From Actinomadura kijaniata NBRC 14229 (GTDB lineage Bacteria > Actinomycetota > Actinomycetes > Streptosporangiales > Streptosporangiaceae), in the NCBI RefSeq assembly GCF_001552175.1, contig NZ_BCQR01000010.1, forward strand, positions 1-64,000: 64,000 nucleotides of DNA, read 5' to 3'. Positions 16,416-25,479 of this stretch are shown piece after piece. The translations under genes and the position numbers were made by a program. The notes beneath the pieces were generated by a model that saw nothing but the letters and a program-made list of their open reading frames with translations, made no database searches and was not told the origin of the DNA. Within the stretch, counting starts at the first letter, position 1. Every line of letters begins with the position of its first letter.

Positions 16416-17221
16416 GAGTGCTCCTTGATCCAGTCGAATTCGTCGGCCGTCGGGCCCTGCGGCTTGTACTCCAGCGAGGTCCAGCCGTCGTAGCCGATGG
16501 CGTCGAGCACCCCGAACAGCGCGCCGAAGTCGATCCCGCCGGTCCCGGGACGGCCGCGGCCGGGAACGTCGGCGATCTGCACGTGGCCGATGTCGGCGGC
16601 GTGCTCGCGCGCGACCTTCTCCAGGTCCTCGCCGTTGCTGACCAGGTGGAAGCTGTCGTAGAGGAACTTCACGTCGGCGGCGCCCTCGGCGCGGACCCGC
16701 TCCACGACGGCGACCGCGTCGGCGGCGGTCTCCAGGGGGTAGGCCCCGTTCAGGCCGCGGGCCAGCGGCTCGATGAGGATGGTCCCGCCGAACGCGCCCA
16801 CCTGGCGGGCCGCGTACGCGAGGTTCTGGGTGGCGACCCGGTCCTGCTCGCCGTCGGCCACGCCGTCGAGGCGCTGCCCGTAGAGGGCGTTGAACGCCCG
16901 GACGCCGGTCCGCTCGGCGATCGCGACGGTGACCGCGACGCTGTCGCGGAACTCGGTGGCGCGGGCCGGGTCCGACAGCACCCCGCGCTCCCCGGCGGGC
17001 ATGTCGCCCGCGTAGAGGTTGAGCCCGATGAGCCGGACGCCCGCCTCCTCGATCGCCTGGCAGAACGCGTCGACCTCGGCGCCCGAGGGCACCGCCCGGT
17101 CCGGCCAGGGCCACCAGAACTCCACGGCGGAGAAACCGGCGTCCCGGGCCGCCGCCGGGCGGTCCAGCAGCGGGAGCTCGGTGAACAGGATCGAGCAGTT
17201 GACGGCGTAACGGCGCGTCAC
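16412..17221 (-). CDS. hyi: Hydroxypyruvate isomerase
   Basis: A 269-residue TIM-barrel isomerase (xylose-isomerase-like fold) interconverting hydroxypyruvate and tartronate semialdehyde. Recognised by YAVNCSILFTELPLLDRPAA, AVEFWWPWP, ILIEPLARG (active-site Glu), LYDSFHLVSNGEDL, GHVQIADVPGRGRPGTGGID and SLEYKPQGPT (second Glu). The GTG at 17221 follows AAGGAGG and overlaps the upstream small gene's stop (GTGA). It forms one unit with the reductase and gcl. Confidence 0.93.
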   Translation of the reverse strand: MTRRYAVNCSILFTELPLLDRPAAARDAGFSAVEFWWPWPDRAVPSGAEVDAFCQAIEEAGVRLIGLNLYAGDMPAGERGVLSDPARATEFRDSVAVTVAIAERTGVRAFNALYGQRLDGVADGEQDRVATQNLAYAARQVGAFGGTILIEPLARGLNGAYPLETAADAVAVVERVRAEGAADVKFLYDSFHLVSNGEDLEKVAREHAADIGHVQIADVPGRGRPGTGGIDFGALFGVLDAIGYDGWTSLEYKPQGPTADEFDWIKEHS

Positions 17222-17607
17222 GCTGCCTCCTTCCTGGATTGTCGGTAGGCGTCCCAACTACCGTGTTCGGTGATGTCGATCAGCCTGGTGTACGAGGTGT
17301 AGGGGCGCCGCAGCAGCATCGCCAGCGACGAGGACCCGTCAGCCAGCTCGATCACGCCGAGCTCCAGCTCCGGGGGCTCGGCGGGCAGCAGCTTGTCGCG
17401 CAGCACGTCCATCGGCACGTCGTAGACCTCGCCGTGGACCGGCGAGCCGCCGTGGGCGACCGGCGTCAGGGCCGGGCACTGGTCCCCGACGGAGTAGAAG
17501 CGGTACCGGGGCGCGGTCGTGGTCTCGGCGACCAGGGGCGAGCCGTCGAGCAGGTGATGCAGCGGTCCCCCGCGCATCGCCCCGCCGTTCAGAAAGATGA
17601 GCGGCAT
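17218..17607 (-). CDS. Stand-alone allophanate-hydrolase C-terminal-like (GGCT-fold) protein
   Basis: A 129-residue protein beginning MPLIFLNGGAMRGGPLHHLL with APRYRFYSVGDQCPALTPVA, HGEVYDVPMDVLRDKLL and ELELGVIELADGSSSLAML. This resembles the C-terminal domain of allophanate hydrolase and, more widely, gamma-glutamylcyclotransferase-like folds. No amidase domain is fused to it. It leads the hyi-glxR-gcl operon with a GTGA overlap into hyi. In allophanate hydrolase the C-terminal domain decarboxylates N-carboxycarbamate. A role in handling the urea or carbamate released by ureide degradation is an inference. The ATG at 17607 has AAAGGA upstream. Confidence 0.68.
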   Translation of the reverse strand: MPLIFLNGGAMRGGPLHHLLDGSPLVAETTTAPRYRFYSVGDQCPALTPVAHGGSPVHGEVYDVPMDVLRDKLLPAEPPELELGVIELADGSSSLAMLLRRPYTSYTRLIDITEHGSWDAYRQSRKEAA

Positions 17608-17629
17608 CGGACTGTCCTTTCCTCCAAGG

Positions 17630-18739
17630 TCAGGCCACCTCGGCCGAGGAGGCCTGGCTGTCATGGTGGATGGGCCCGTCGATCTGCCCCAGGGGCAGCG
17701 CGGTACCTCCGCGACGCGCGGCGACGAACTCCGCCGCGATGGCCACGGCCGTCTCCTCGGGCGTGCGTGCCCCGAGGTCCAACCCGATGGGAGAGCGCAG
17801 GCGCGCCAGCTCCGCATCGGACATCCCGGCGCGACGAAGCCGGGAGAGTCTGTCGTGGTGCGTGCGCCGCGAGCCCATCGCGCCGACGTAGGCGACGGGC
17901 AGCCGCAGCGCGACCTCCAGCAGGGGGACGTCGAACTTGGCGTCGTGGGTCAGCACGCAGACGACCGTGCGGCCGTCCACGGACCCGCGCTCGTGCTCGG
18001 CGGCCAGGTAGCGGTGCGGCCAGTCCACGACCACCTCGTCGGCCTCGGGGAACCGGGCCGGGGTCGCGAACACCGGCCGCGCGTCGCACACCGTCACCCG
18101 GTATCCCAGGAACCTGCCGACGCGCGCGACGGCCGCCGCGTAGTCGATCGCCCCGAACACCAGGAGGCGGGGCGCGGGCGCGTACGAGTGGACGAAGACG
18201 TCCAGGTGGTCCCGGCAGCGGACGGAGATCCGGCCGGTCTTCCCGGTGTCCAGCATGGCCCGGGCCTCGCCGACGACGACCGCGTCGGCGTCGGCCAGGC
18301 CGGTGGTGCCGTGGTGGCGGTCCGGCCACACGACCAGCAGCCCGGTGCCGGTAACGGGGCCGGGCGGCAGGACGTGGACGAACGCCACCTGCCCGTCGCG
18401 TGAGACCGCCTCCAGCGCCGCGTCCGGCACCGGCCCCGCCCGCACCAGGACCTCGATGGTCCCGCCGCAGGTCAGGCCGACCGCGAACGCGTCGTCGTCG
18501 CTGTAGCCGAAGCTCTGCCGCACCGGTTCCCCGGTCCGGATCACCTCCTGGCACAGCTCGTACACCGCGCCCTCGACGCAGCCGCCGGACACGCTGCCGA
18601 CGGCCTCGCCGTCCGCGGCGACCGCCATGGCCGCGCCGGGCCGCCGGGGGGCGGAGCCCCCGACGGACACGACGGTGGCGACGGCGTACCGGGCGCCGGA
18701 GTCGTTCCAGGCGCGGAGCCGGTCGGCGATCTCACGCAA
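17630..18739 (-). CDS. xdhC: XdhC-family molybdenum-cofactor chaperone
   Basis: A 369-residue XdhC/CoxI protein that binds and helps sulfurate the molybdenum cofactor before insertion into xanthine dehydrogenase. The N-terminal domain has ATVVSVGGSAPRRPGAAMAV and GSVSGGCVEGAVYE (the conserved Cys motif, residues ~48-61). The C-terminal Rossmann domain includes RLLVFGAIDYAAAVARVGRF and YVGAMGSRRTHHDRLSRL. Start TTG at 18739 is chosen for the preceding GGAGG. It lies 10 bp after the purine permease gene and 22 bp before the GGCT-like gene. Separation from the XDH subunit genes by the permease suggests a downstream transcript. Confidence 0.9.
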   Translation of the reverse strand: MREIADRLRAWNDSGARYAVATVVSVGGSAPRRPGAAMAVAADGEAVGSVSGGCVEGAVYELCQEVIRTGEPVRQSFGYSDDDAFAVGLTCGGTIEVLVRAGPVPDAALEAVSRDGQVAFVHVLPPGPVTGTGLLVVWPDRHHGTTGLADADAVVVGEARAMLDTGKTGRISVRCRDHLDVFVHSYAPAPRLLVFGAIDYAAAVARVGRFLGYRVTVCDARPVFATPARFPEADEVVVDWPHRYLAAEHERGSVDGRTVVCVLTHDAKFDVPLLEVALRLPVAYVGAMGSRRTHHDRLSRLRRAGMSDAELARLRSPIGLDLGARTPEETAVAIAAEFVAARRGGTALPLGQIDGPIHHDSQASSAEVA

Positions 18740-18749
18740 CGTGGGCCTC

Positions 18750-20207
18750 CTACTTGATTCCGAGGGCGGACTCGATGGGATGCAGCGCGAAGTAGACGAC
18801 GAAGATCAGCGACAGCGGGTAGAGCAGCCAGTGGATCTCGCGGACCTTGCCGCGGGCCAGCTTGATGACGGTGTAGGAGAGCACGCCGGCCGCGACGCCG
18901 ACCGTGATCGAGTAGGTGAACGGCATCAGCACGACCGTCAGGAACGCCGGGACGGCGATCTCCAGGTCATCCCAGTCGATCTTGCGGACATGGGTCATCA
19001 TCAACGCGCCGACCAGCACCAGCGCGGGCGCGGCGGCCCCCAGCGGCACGACCCCGGCCAGCGGCGTCAGGAAGATCAGCGCGGTGAGCATGCCGCCGGT
19101 GACCACGCTCGCCAGGCCGGTGCGCGCGCCCTCGGCGACCCCGGCCGCCGACTCCACGACGGCGGTGTTGGCCGAGCCGTTGACGCCGCCGCCGATGATG
19201 GCGCCGAAGCCGTCCACGGTGAGGATCTTCGACAGGCCGGGCAGCTTGCCGTTCTCGTCCAGCATCCGGGCCTCCTCGCAGACGCCCAGGATCGTGCCCA
19301 TGGCGTCGAAGAAGCCCGACAGCACCAGCGTGAACAGCACCACCGACGCGGTGACGATCCCGGCCCGCCCGAAGCCGCCGATCAGGTCGAAGTCGAACAG
19401 CAGCCCGAAGTCGGGCGACGCGACGACCGAGCCGGGCAGCTTCGGCTCGACCGGGCCCCACGCCTTGGGGTCCACCTTCACCAGCGAGTTCACCACGACG
19501 GCGAAGACGGTGGCGGCGACGATGCCGATCAGCATCGCGCCGGGCACCCGCCGCACGAACAGCACCAGCATCAGGATCAGGCCGAAGCAGAACACCAGCA
19601 CCGGCCAGCCCGCCAGCTTGCCGAACATCCCGAGGGTGACCGGGGTCGCGGAGCTCTCGTGGTGGCCGACGAACCCGGCGTCCACCAGGCCGATCAGCGC
19701 GATGAACGCGCCGATCCCGACCCCGATGGCCTGTTTGAGGGCCAGCGGGATGGCGTCCATGATCAGTTGCCGGATGCCGGTGAGCGCGAACAGGACGATG
19801 ATCACGCCTTCCAGCACGACCAGGCCCATCGCCTGCGGCCAGGTCATGTGCGGCGCGGCCTGGAACACCACGATCGGGGTGACGCCGAGCCCGGCGGCCA
19901 TCGCCAGCGGCGCGTTGCCGACCAGGCCCATCAGGATCGTGGTGAGGCCCGCCGACAGGGCGACCATGGTGGTGAGCTGCGCGGGGTTCAGGGTCGCGCC
20001 GGTGACATCCTTGGCGTCACCGATGATCAACGGGATGAGGATGACCAGGTAGGCCATCGCGAAGAAGGTGGTGACGCCGCCGCGCACCTCGCGGGCGACG
20101 GTCGTGCCCCTTCCGGACAGGTCGAAGAAGCGGTCCAGCGCGGACCTGGAGCCCGGCCCGGGGTCGGGGCGGGGTGACTTCGGGGGTGGGGCTTGGGTCT
20201 CGGTCAC
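18750..20207 (-). CDS. NCS2/AzgA-type purine permease
   Basis: A 485-residue multi-helix permease of the AzgA-like NCS2 group (adenine, guanine, hypoxanthine). Signatures: the N-terminal RFFDLSGRGTTVAREVRGGV-TTFFAMAYLVILIP, NAPLAMAAGLGVTPIVVFQ, FFDAMGTILGVCEEARMLD, and GSANTAVVESAAGVAEGART in the second half. The N-terminal ~25 residues are Pro-rich and cytoplasmic. The GTG at 20207 has AAGGAGGGC upstream. It brings purines to the deaminase and xanthine dehydrogenase encoded upstream. A 213-bp gap with a hairpin separates it from the XDH operon, so it probably has its own promoter. Confidence 0.92.
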   Translation of the reverse strand: MTETQAPPPKSPRPDPGPGSRSALDRFFDLSGRGTTVAREVRGGVTTFFAMAYLVILIPLIIGDAKDVTGATLNPAQLTTMVALSAGLTTILMGLVGNAPLAMAAGLGVTPIVVFQAAPHMTWPQAMGLVVLEGVIIVLFALTGIRQLIMDAIPLALKQAIGVGIGAFIALIGLVDAGFVGHHESSATPVTLGMFGKLAGWPVLVFCFGLILMLVLFVRRVPGAMLIGIVAATVFAVVVNSLVKVDPKAWGPVEPKLPGSVVASPDFGLLFDFDLIGGFGRAGIVTASVVLFTLVLSGFFDAMGTILGVCEEARMLDENGKLPGLSKILTVDGFGAIIGGGVNGSANTAVVESAAGVAEGARTGLASVVTGGMLTALIFLTPLAGVVPLGAAAPALVLVGALMMTHVRKIDWDDLEIAVPAFLTVVLMPFTYSITVGVAAGVLSYTVIKLARGKVREIHWLLYPLSLIFVVYFALHPIESALGIK

Positions 20208-20420
20208 GGTTCGTGCCCTCCTTAGGGCGTGATCGACCCGCGGGCGGCCCGCGTGTGGGCCGTCCGGCCGTTTCGATCAGTGCGGTTGTGGGGTCCGCCC
20301 CGCCGTCCCCCAAGCACACGGCGGGTTGCCCCTGTTGATCAACTGCTGGGACCGGAGTCCGGACCGGCCGGGCGGTGCTCCTCGGTCACCGCCCCACCGG
20401 TCACGGTGCGTCACCTCGGG
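20208..20420. other. Intergenic region between XDH operon and permease
   Basis: The 213-bp gap holds a terminator-like hairpin (20370-20394) near the XDH side and a 10-bp palindrome GTTGATCAAC (20334-20343) that may be a regulator site in front of the permease. No convincing -35/-10 pair could be assigned. Confidence 0.45.
20370..20394 (-). terminator. Probable terminator after the XDH operon
   Basis: Perfect 8-bp stem GGGCGGTG/CACCGCCC with a 9-nt loop, located 26 bp past the stop of the molybdenum subunit gene. No U-run is visible. Confidence 0.6.
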
Positions 20421-22730
20421 TCAGGAAACGATGTGCTCCGGGCGAACCGGCACTCGGGTGAGTGCTTTTCCGGTGGCGTCGCGGATGGCCGCGACGACCG
20501 CCGGGGTCGAGGAGAGCGTGGGTGGCTCTCCCGCTCCCCGCAGCCCGTATGGGGCCTTGGGGTCGGGGTTCTCGAGGATGTCGAGACGCATGGGGGGCAT
20601 GTCGAGGATGGTCGGGATCAGGTAGTCGGTGAACGACGGGTTCCGCACCAGGCCGTTGGTGACGACGATCTCCTCCATCACGGCCAGGCCGAGGCCCTGG
20701 GCGGTGCCGCCGTGGATCTGGCCCTCCAGCGACAGCAGGTTCATGATCTTGCCGACGTCCTGCACGGCGGCCAGCTCGACCACCTTCACCAGGCCGAGCT
20801 CCACGTCCACGTCCACCACGGCGCGGTGCACGCACAGCCCGAGCTGGGTGTGGCTGTTGCCCTGCCCGGTGACCGGGTGCATCCTCTGCGTGGGGTGGTG
20901 GTGGAACTCGCGGGTCTCCTCGATGACCTTGTCGCCGAGGATCTCCTCGATGGAGGCGAGCACCCCCTCCGAGCGCGACACGACCTTGCCGCCGACCAGG
21001 CTCAGGTCGTCGAACTCGCGGCCGAGCCGCCAGCCCGCCAGCCGGAACAGCTCCGCGCGGACCGCCTCGCAGGCGGCCTTCACCGCGCCGCCGGTCATGT
21101 ACGACTGGCGGGAGGCGCTGGAGGAGCCGGCGGAGCCGACCTGGTTGTCGGCGGGCGCGATCGTCACCTTCTGGACGCCCAGCTCGGTGCGGGCGATCTG
21201 CGCCTTGAGGGTGACCAGCCCCTGGCCGACCTCGGCGGCGGCGGTGTGCACCAGCGCGGTGGGCTCCCCGCCGATCACCTCCAGCCGGACCCGGGCGGTG
21301 GAGTAGTCGTCGAAGCCCTCGGAGAAGCAGATGTTCTTGAGGCCGACGCCGTAGCCGACGCCCCGGACGACGCCCTCGCCGTGGGTGGTCTGGGACGCGC
21401 CGCCGGGCAGGTTGCGGATGTCGCTCTGGTCGGCGGGCGGCGGCAGCGGCATGGCCTCGGCCCGCGCCAGCATCTCGGCCAGCGGGGCGGGGGCGTCCAC
21501 GATCTGGCCGGTGGCGAGCTTGTCGCCCTGGCTGATGGCGTTGCGCTGCCGGACCTGGACGGGGGTGATCCCGCACGCCTCGGCGAGCTTGTCCATCATC
21601 GACTCGTAGGCGAAGCACGCCTGCACCGCGCCGAACCCGCGCATCGCGCCGCAGGGCGGGTTGTTGGTGTAGACGCCGTACGCGTCGATCCTGATGTTGG
21701 GGATCACGTAGGGGCCCACGCCCAGCGACGCGGCGTTGCCGGTCACGTTCAGCGTGGAGGAGGTGTACGCCCCGCCGTCGAGGATGATCTCCACGTCGGC
21801 GTAGACGATCCGGCCGTCCCGGGTCGCGCCGTACTCGTAGCGCATCTGCGCCGGGTGCCGGTGCACGTGCCCGAAGAACGACTCGTACCGGTTGTAGGAC
21901 ATCTTGACCGGCTTGCCGGTGTGCAGCGCGAGCATGCCCGCGTGGATCTGCATCGACAGGTCCTCGCGGCCGCCGAACGCGCCGCCGACCCCGGCCATCG
22001 TCATATGGATCCTGTCCTCGGGCAGGCCGAGGCACGGGGCGATCTGCTTGAGGTCCCAGTGCATCCACTGGGTGGACACGTACATGTCCAGCCCGCCGTC
22101 CTCCGACGGCGCCGCCAGCCCCGCCTCGGGCCCCAGGAACGCCTGGTCCTGGATGCCGACCTCGTACTCGCCGGAGACGACGACCTCGGCCCGCTCCCGC
22201 GCCGCGTCCACGTCGCCGACGCGGACGGGCTGGTGGCGGGTGATGCCGCCGAGCCGCTGGACCTTGTACTTCTCCGGGTCGGCGATCACCTTCCGCGGGT
22301 CGGTGACCGGCTCCAGCACCTCCCACTCGATGGCGATCTTCTCCATCGCGCGGCGGGCGGTCTCGGGGTGGTCGGCGGCGACCAGCGCGATCGGCTCGCC
22401 CTGGTGGCGGACCTCGCCGATGGCCAGCACCGGCTGGTCCTCGGTGAGGTCCAGGCCGTAGTGCTTCTTGCCCGGCACGTCCTCGTGGGTGAGGACGGCG
22501 TGCACGCCGGGGTGGGCGAGGGCCGCGCTGATGTCGATCGAGAGGATCCTGGCGCGGGCGTGCGGGGAGCGCAGGGTCGCGCCCCACAGCATCCCGTCCA
22601 TCCACAGGTCGGAGGCGTAGGCGAACTCGCCGGCGACCTTCAGCGTTCCGTCGGGACGCAGCGGGCTGTCGCCCACGCCGCCCTTGCCTGGGGCCGCGAC
22701 GTGCCCGGGGGCCTTCACTGGGGTGGCCAT
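20421..22730 (-). CDS. Xanthine dehydrogenase, molybdenum-binding subunit
   Basis: A 769-residue large subunit of the xanthine oxidase family, catalysing hydroxylation of hypoxanthine and xanthine to urate with the FAD and 2Fe-2S subunits. Motifs: RPDGTLKVAGEFAYASDLW at the N-terminus, GVGGAFGGREDLSMQ (pterin contact, residues ~247-261), CGAMRGFGAVQ (residues ~360-370), and GLRGAGEPP near residue 730, which carries the catalytic Glu of the family. The ATG shares one base with the deaminase stop (TAATG). The split three-subunit layout (Mo, FAD, Fe-S on separate genes) is the bacterial PucCDE/CoxLMS style. A hairpin terminates the transcript behind it. Confidence 0.92.
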   Translation of the reverse strand: MATPVKAPGHVAAPGKGGVGDSPLRPDGTLKVAGEFAYASDLWMDGMLWGATLRSPHARARILSIDISAALAHPGVHAVLTHEDVPGKKHYGLDLTEDQPVLAIGEVRHQGEPIALVAADHPETARRAMEKIAIEWEVLEPVTDPRKVIADPEKYKVQRLGGITRHQPVRVGDVDAARERAEVVVSGEYEVGIQDQAFLGPEAGLAAPSEDGGLDMYVSTQWMHWDLKQIAPCLGLPEDRIHMTMAGVGGAFGGREDLSMQIHAGMLALHTGKPVKMSYNRYESFFGHVHRHPAQMRYEYGATRDGRIVYADVEIILDGGAYTSSTLNVTGNAASLGVGPYVIPNIRIDAYGVYTNNPPCGAMRGFGAVQACFAYESMMDKLAEACGITPVQVRQRNAISQGDKLATGQIVDAPAPLAEMLARAEAMPLPPPADQSDIRNLPGGASQTTHGEGVVRGVGYGVGLKNICFSEGFDDYSTARVRLEVIGGEPTALVHTAAAEVGQGLVTLKAQIARTELGVQKVTIAPADNQVGSAGSSSASRQSYMTGGAVKAACEAVRAELFRLAGWRLGREFDDLSLVGGKVVSRSEGVLASIEEILGDKVIEETREFHHHPTQRMHPVTGQGNSHTQLGLCVHRAVVDVDVELGLVKVVELAAVQDVGKIMNLLSLEGQIHGGTAQGLGLAVMEEIVVTNGLVRNPSFTDYLIPTILDMPPMRLDILENPDPKAPYGLRGAGEPPTLSSTPAVVAAIRDATGKALTRVPVRPEHIVS

Positions 22731-24085
22731 TACAGAACCTCCTCGGCGAGCTTCATGAGGCGGCGGTGGGCCTCGGCGCCGCGCCGGCCGACCTCGTCCT
22801 GCGGGACGGTGACCAGTTCGTCGTCCTCGACCACGGTCCGGCCGCCGACCAGGAGCCGGGCCAGCGGCGGGGTCTGGCCGTAGGCGAACGCGACCACCGG
22901 GTCGTCGACCGCCGCGTAGAACCCGTCGACCCGCCACAGGGCGATGTCGGCGAGCTTGCCGGGCTCCAGCGACCCGATCTCGTCCTGGCGGCCCAGCACC
23001 TTCGCGCCGCCCAGGGTGCCCAGTTCCAGGGCCTGGCGGGCGGTGAGGGCGGTGGGGCCGTAGCGGGCCCGCTGCATGTACATGGCCTGCTTGACCTCAC
23101 CGGCCAGCGAGACCATCTCCGCCGACGCCGCCCCGTCCACGCCCAGGCCGACCGGGACCCCGGCGGCCATCATGTCCGCGACGCGGGCGATGCCCGCGCC
23201 CAGCCGGGCGTTGGAGCTGGGGCAGTGCGCCGCGCCGGTGCCGGTGTCGGCCATCTTCTTGATGTCGGCGTCCTGGAGGTGCACCGCGTGGGCGTACCAG
23301 ACGTCGTCGCCGAGCCAGCCCAGGGTCTCCATGTAGTCGACCGGGGACATCCCGAACTGCTCCAGGCAGTGCTCTTCCTCGTCGAGCGTCTCGCACAGGT
23401 GGGTGTGCAGGCGCACACCCTTGGCGCGGGCCAGCTCGGCGCTCCTGACCAGCAGGTCCCGGCTGACCGAGAACGGCGAGCACGGCGCGACCGCGATCCG
23501 CAGCATCGAGGAGAACGAGTCGTCGTGGTACCGGTCGATCGCGGCCTCGGTCTCGGCCAGGATCGTGTCCAGGTCCTCCACGACCTCGTCCGGCGGCAGC
23601 CCGCCCTGGGACTGTCCGCGGTCCATGGAGCCCCGGCAGGGGTGGAACCGGACGCCCAGCTCCGCCGCCGCCTGGATCTCGGCGTCGAACAGGTCGCCGC
23701 GCCCCTTGGGGAACACGTAGTGCAGGTCGGAGGCGGTGGTGCAGCCGGTCTTGGCCAGCCAGCCCAGCCCGGCGCTCGCCGCCCCCGCGACGACCTCGGC
23801 GTCCATCTTCGACCAGGGCCGGTACAGGGTGACCAGCCACTCGAACAGGGTGTTGTCCTTGGCGAGCCCCTGGCTGGCCCACTGGTACAGGTGGTGGTGG
23901 GTGTTGACCAGGCCGGGGGTGGCCAGGCAGCCGGTGCCGTCGATGCGCTCGGCGCCGTCGGTCTCCGGTGCGGGACCGCTCCCGACCGACGTGATCCTGT
24001 CGCCCTCGATGACGATGTGGCCGCCGGGGTACTCCTCGCCGGTGACCGTCACCACGTGGGCGTTCTCGATGATCCGGGTGATCAC
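22730..24085 (-). CDS. Purine deaminase, amidohydrolase family (8-oxoguanine/guanine deaminase type)
   Basis: A 451-residue COG0402 amidohydrolase. Metal ligands are in NTHHHLYQW (residues ~61-69), LHTHLCETLDEEEHCLEQFG, WYAHAVHLQ and GLGVDGAASAE (catalytic Asp). The NTHHH...FEWLVTLYRPW pattern is that of the 8-oxoguanine deaminase and hydroxyatrazine hydrolase branch. Within a xanthine dehydrogenase operon the likely reaction is guanine or a related purine to xanthine plus ammonia. The GTG at 24085 overlaps the Fe-S subunit stop (GTGA). Confidence 0.85.
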   Translation of the reverse strand: MITRIIENAHVVTVTGEEYPGGHIVIEGDRITSVGSGPAPETDGAERIDGTGCLATPGLVNTHHHLYQWASQGLAKDNTLFEWLVTLYRPWSKMDAEVVAGAASAGLGWLAKTGCTTASDLHYVFPKGRGDLFDAEIQAAAELGVRFHPCRGSMDRGQSQGGLPPDEVVEDLDTILAETEAAIDRYHDDSFSSMLRIAVAPCSPFSVSRDLLVRSAELARAKGVRLHTHLCETLDEEEHCLEQFGMSPVDYMETLGWLGDDVWYAHAVHLQDADIKKMADTGTGAAHCPSSNARLGAGIARVADMMAAGVPVGLGVDGAASAEMVSLAGEVKQAMYMQRARYGPTALTARQALELGTLGGAKVLGRQDEIGSLEPGKLADIALWRVDGFYAAVDDPVVAFAYGQTPPLARLLVGGRTVVEDDELVTVPQDEVGRRGAEAHRRLMKLAEEVL

Positions 24086-24573
24086 TTGGCCGCCGCCGCC
24101 TTCCGGCTGGCCGCCAGCCGCACCGCGTCCAGGATCTTCTCGTAGCCGGTGCAGCGGCACAGGTTGCCGGCCAGCGCCTCGCGGATCTCGGCGTCGGAGG
24201 GGTCCGGCACCCGGTTGATCAGGTCGTGCGACTGGACGATCAGGCCGGGGGTGCAGAAGCCGCACTGGACGGCCCCGGCCTCCACGAACGCCTCCTGGAC
24301 CGGGTCGAGCTCCTGGTCGGAGCCGGTGGAACCGGTGGCCAGGCCCTCCACGGTGCGGACCTCGCGGCCCTCGACCTGCCCGGCGGCGACCAGGCAGGAA
24401 CACGCCGGAACGCCGTCCAGGTACACCGTGCAGGAGCCGCACTCGCCCTGCTCGCAGGCGTTCTTGGAGCCCGGGAGGCCCATCCGCTCGCGCAGCATGT
24501 ACAGGAGGCTCTCGCCCTCCCAGACGTCGTCCACGGTCTCCTTCGAGCCGTTGACGGTGAAGTTCACGCGCAT
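24082..24573 (-). CDS. Xanthine dehydrogenase, 2Fe-2S subunit
   Basis: A 163-residue subunit with two [2Fe-2S] centres. The plant-ferredoxin-type cluster is CEQGECGSC with a further Cys in PACSC (residues ~40-60), and the second cluster is CGFCTPG and LCRCTGY (residues ~104-145). It relays electrons from the molybdenum centre to the FAD subunit. The ATG at 24573 lies one base after the FAD subunit stop, and the end overlaps the deaminase start. Length is normal for a stand-alone small subunit. Confidence 0.94.
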   Translation of the reverse strand: MRVNFTVNGSKETVDDVWEGESLLYMLRERMGLPGSKNACEQGECGSCTVYLDGVPACSCLVAAGQVEGREVRTVEGLATGSTGSDQELDPVQEAFVEAGAVQCGFCTPGLIVQSHDLINRVPDPSDAEIREALAGNLCRCTGYEKILDAVRLAASRKAAAAK

Positions 24574-24574
24574 G

Positions 24575-25465
24575 TCAGGAGGCCTCCTTTCCTTCTCCGG
24601 TTCCCGGAACCGCGCCGCGGTAGTCGTTCCATGCCCAGGTGAGGGTGCGGCGGGCCATCACCGACAGGGCGTGCTTGCGGTAGTCGGCGGTGCCGCGCAC
24701 GTCGTCGATCGGCGAGGCGGCCTCCTTGACCAGTTCGGCGAACCGCTGCGCCGCCGAGACCGACAGCGGGCCCCGGTTCTCCCAGTCCAGCTCGGCGCTG
24801 AGGAAGTCCTCGGCGGCCGTGGCGCGGCGCGGGGTGGGGGCGGCCGACCCGACGCCCGTCCCGACCCGCCGGGTCTCGGGGTTCAGCGCGATGGCGAACG
24901 AGCACACCGCGATGACCATGGCGTTCCGGGTCCCGATCTTGGAGAAGTACTGCGGGCCGGGCGCTGGATCGGTCCAGAAGGCGCGGATCAGCTCGTCCGG
25001 CTCCAGGGCGTTGCGCTTGACGCCGGTGTAGAACTCGGTCGCCGGGATCATGCGGGTGCCGCGCGCGGCGGACTCGACCTCGATCACCGCGTCCCCGGCG
25101 ACCAGCGGCGGGTGGCTGTCCCCGGCGGGCGAGGCCGCGCCGAGGTTGCCGCCGACGGTGCCCCGGTTGCGGATCTGCGGGGAGCCCACGGTGCGGGACG
25201 CCTGGGCCAGGCCCGGCAGCCGGTCCCCCAGCTCCTCGATCAGCCGGACGTAGGGCACGCCCGCGCCGATCCGGAGGCGGCCGTCGACGCCGTCCCACTC
25301 GGTCAGCTCCCGGACGGGGTTCAGGTCCAGCAGCGCCGGCGGGCGGTGCACGTCGAAGTTCATCTCGACCATGACGTCGGTGCCGCCCTGAATCGGCACG
25401 GCGTCGGGATGCTCCGCCTTGGCGGCCAGAGCGTCCTCCCAGGTCAGCGGGCGCAGGAAGTCCAT
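24575..25465 (-). CDS. Xanthine dehydrogenase, FAD-binding subunit
   Basis: A 296-residue FAD subunit of the CO-dehydrogenase flavoprotein fold. FAD contacts are visible in PIQGGTDVMVEMNF (residues ~23-36) and TVGSPQIRNRGTVGGNLGAASPAGDSHPPL (residues ~92-121). It starts the xdh FAD/Fe-S/deaminase/Mo order, 14 bp after the urate oxidase gene. The ATG at 25465 has GAGGG about 12 bases upstream. Confidence 0.92.
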   Translation of the reverse strand: MDFLRPLTWEDALAAKAEHPDAVPIQGGTDVMVEMNFDVHRPPALLDLNPVRELTEWDGVDGRLRIGAGVPYVRLIEELGDRLPGLAQASRTVGSPQIRNRGTVGGNLGAASPAGDSHPPLVAGDAVIEVESAARGTRMIPATEFYTGVKRNALEPDELIRAFWTDPAPGPQYFSKIGTRNAMVIAVCSFAIALNPETRRVGTGVGSAAPTPRRATAAEDFLSAELDWENRGPLSVSAAQRFAELVKEAASPIDDVRGTADYRKHALSVMARRTLTWAWNDYRGAVPGTGEGKEAS

Positions 25466-25479
25466 GTCTACAGAATCCC

